A stretch of DNA of 7,113 bases from Novosphingobium sp. UBA1948 (GTDB lineage: Bacteria > Pseudomonadota > Alphaproteobacteria > Sphingomonadales > Sphingomonadaceae). Below are positions 5,972 to 7,113 of the stretch, piece after piece (positions within the stretch are counted from its first letter, which is position 1; each line of letters starts with the position of its first letter). The stretch covers positions 283-7,395 of the forward strand of contig DDES01000056.1 of assembly GCA_002336765.1 (NCBI GenBank), given 5' to 3'. Both the position numbers and the translations under genes were made by a program. The notes under the pieces are model-generated. The model made no database searches. It was not told where the DNA came from and saw only the letters and a list, made by a program, of their open reading frames with translations.

Positions 5972-6718
5972 ATGGCGCTTCGCAAGCTGGTTTCCGTCTG
6001 GCTCGCCATGCTGGCCCTGTTGCAGTATCGGTCATCGTGGGCTGTCATCGCACTTCTCGCCGCTATGCACTGGAGCAAGCTTCCCGTTGCGGTGTGGCTG
6101 CTTGGCGATGTTCAAGTCTATGACGAGGGGCGTGTAGGCCGTATCGGCCTCGCGCTTACGGTAGTCTTTGCTGTGGCCGTTATGATGGCGCATCTCTTGC
6201 TTTCGCGCACCCTCGTGTCGCGCAATAGCGATCAGATGGCCGGTGGAGCATGGCTTGGCCTGTGGGTGGCCATGCAACTGGGCGCTGTGCTGCTCGGCGC
6301 GGCTCTGGGATGGCTGTTCAGAAGCGTGTCTCCAGCCTTTGCCTACACAGCTCTGGCGCAAGCGATAGCGTCGGCACTTGCTCTTTGGCCCTTCTTTCTG
6401 CCGATGGTCTGGGCAACCGCGCTGGCTTGCGGTGAAACCGCATGGGGCATGGGGGAGATCGCCGGCCGCCTGCGTCCAGCCCTGCTATTCTGGTTGGTCG
6501 GTTTTGTCCCTGTTTGCGCGCTAACGGCAATTCCCGCGCAGATGATTGTCACCTACCTCTTCGGTGGGGTACCTGCTAACGACTATCAAGCCCCTAGTGG
6601 CCAATTGCTGCAGGCATTGCTGTCGACGTTCGCAGCGCTATTACCCCTGTTCTTCGCACTCGCCGCTTGGCGCTCGCTGTCGGACGCACCAAGCACTGCC
6701 GGAGAGATCTTTGCCTGA
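5972..6718 (+). CDS. Unrecognised polytopic membrane protein
   Basis: I do not recognise this 248-residue protein. It has about six hydrophobic segments, near residues 23-44, 57-78, 93-116, 123-150, 169-197 and 211-233. The connecting loops are short and there is no signal peptide or soluble domain. The N-terminus is basic (ALRKL) and the C-terminus short and polar, compatible with an inner-membrane protein. No transporter, protease or cofactor motif is evident. An AAGGAGG at 5953-5959 lies 12 bases before the ATG, with more purine-rich sequence between. Codon use differs from the neighbours: AGA, ATA, TTA and three CTA codons occur, all rare elsewhere in the window. It lies 39 bases after gapR and 85 bases before yebC. 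The long frame, ribosome site and membrane pattern support a real gene; it may be a recent arrival or a weakly expressed lineage-specific gene. Confidence 0.75.
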   Translation: MALRKLVSVWLAMLALLQYRSSWAVIALLAAMHWSKLPVAVWLLGDVQVYDEGRVGRIGLALTVVFAVAVMMAHLLLSRTLVSRNSDQMAGGAWLGLWVAMQLGAVLLGAALGWLFRSVSPAFAYTALAQAIASALALWPFFLPMVWATALACGETAWGMGEIAGRLRPALLFWLVGFVPVCALTAIPAQMIVTYLFGGVPANDYQAPSGQLLQALLSTFAALLPLFFALAAWRSLSDAPSTAGEIFA

Positions 6719-6737
6719 CGGGTGCGCAACCTGCCCG

Positions 6738-6766
6738 TTGCCCACGCGGCGCTTCTCGGCTATCGG
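6738..6766 (+). promoter_or_regulatory. Possible yebC promoter
   Basis: TTGCCC (6738-6743) and TATCGG (6761-6766), separated by 17 bases, resemble a sigma-70 promoter: four of six and three of six consensus positions. They lie in the 85-base gap before yebC and would give a short leader. A GACTC (GANTC) site at 6799-6803 directly abuts the yebC start codon. Confidence 0.3.
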
Positions 6767-6803
6767 CGCTGCCAACTCCACCCATAAGCATATGAAGTGA
6801 CTC

Positions 6804-7113
6804 ATGGCAGGCCATTCCAAATTCAAGAACATCATGCACCGCAAGGGTGCGCAGGATAAGAAGCGCTCGGCGCAGTTTTCCAAGCTGAGCCGCGAAATCA
6901 CCGTGGCTGCCAAGATGGGTATGCCCGATCCTGACATGAACCCCCGCCTGCGCGCTGCGGTCAACGCGGCCAAGGCGCAGTCGATGCCCAAGGACAATAT
7001 CCAGCGCGCGATCGACAAGGCCAGCAAGGGTGATGGCGAGAACTACGAGGAAGTGCGCTACGAGGGCTATGGCCCGGGCGGCGTTGCGATCATCGTCGAG
7101 GCGCTGACCGACA
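6804..7113 (+). CDS. yebC: YebC/PmpR/TACO1 family regulator, 5' part
   Basis: The gene runs off the right edge, leaving 103 complete codons of a family usually near 245-250 residues. The start MAGHSKFKNIMHRKGAQDKKRSAQFSKLSREITVAAKMG is the highly conserved YebC N-terminus, followed by DMNPRLRAAVNAAKAQSMPKDNIQRAIDKA and YEGYGPGGVAIIVEALTD. The family has been described as cytosolic DNA-binding transcription regulators and also, through TACO1 and bacterial members, as translation factors, so the precise role is uncertain. In many bacteria it precedes ruvC, which would lie outside this window. ATG 6804 gives the exact family start. The ribosome site is weak (GAAG at 6794-6797). The sequence looks Sphingomonadales-like. 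Confidence 0.95.
   Translation, partial: MAGHSKFKNIMHRKGAQDKKRSAQFSKLSREITVAAKMGMPDPDMNPRLRAAVNAAKAQSMPKDNIQRAIDKASKGDGENYEEVRYEGYGPGGVAIIVEALTD

Noticed and set aside
6546..6800. Forward frame overlapping the end of the membrane protein
   Set aside because: It is a shadow in another frame, Cys/Ser/Arg-rich with no domain; the membrane protein frame is longer and has a ribosome site.

Overview
The window looks like a chromosomal segment of a GC-rich alphaproteobacterium. The right two thirds (bioA, the reverse-strand pyruvate kinase, the DUF1244 and GapR genes, YebC) read most like Sphingomonadales, near Novosphingobium. The left end (a 16-strand porin ending in VGVRFDF, and a YggS protein) reads more like Rhodobacterales. 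This placement rests on remembered family sequences, not a search, and the left/right difference is reported as a finding.

Layout, left to right. A leader with a ribosome binding site precedes a highly expressed-looking porin gene (56-1069), which ends at a textbook rho-independent terminator (1091-1122). A tightly packed forward gene set follows: yggS (PLP homeostasis, 1165-1812), bioD (1814-2440, one base after yggS, TTG start) and bioA (2437-3681, ATGA overlap with bioD). BioA and BioD catalyse consecutive steps of biotin synthesis: KAPA to DAPA, then DAPA to dethiobiotin. bioB and bioF are not in the window. bioA converges on pyk (reverse, 3685-5175) with only three bases between the stop codons.

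From an 86-base divergent region, a DUF1244 gene (5262-5585) runs rightward. It is followed by a leader with two GANTC sites, gapR (5693-5932, nucleoid protein), an unrecognised six-helix membrane protein (5972-6718) with unusual codon use, and the start of yebC (6804 to the window edge). DUF1244, gapR and yebC near pyk fit a conserved alphaproteobacterial housekeeping neighbourhood; the membrane protein looks like the accessory member.

No tRNA, rRNA, CRISPR array, insertion sequence or phage gene is visible. Most of the window is ordinary housekeeping DNA, and I do not see a convincing new multi-gene system. The points most worth a second look are the change in character at 1812/1814, the unrecognised membrane gene, the concentration of GANTC sites in intergenic DNA, and the K+-independent signature of the pyruvate kinase.
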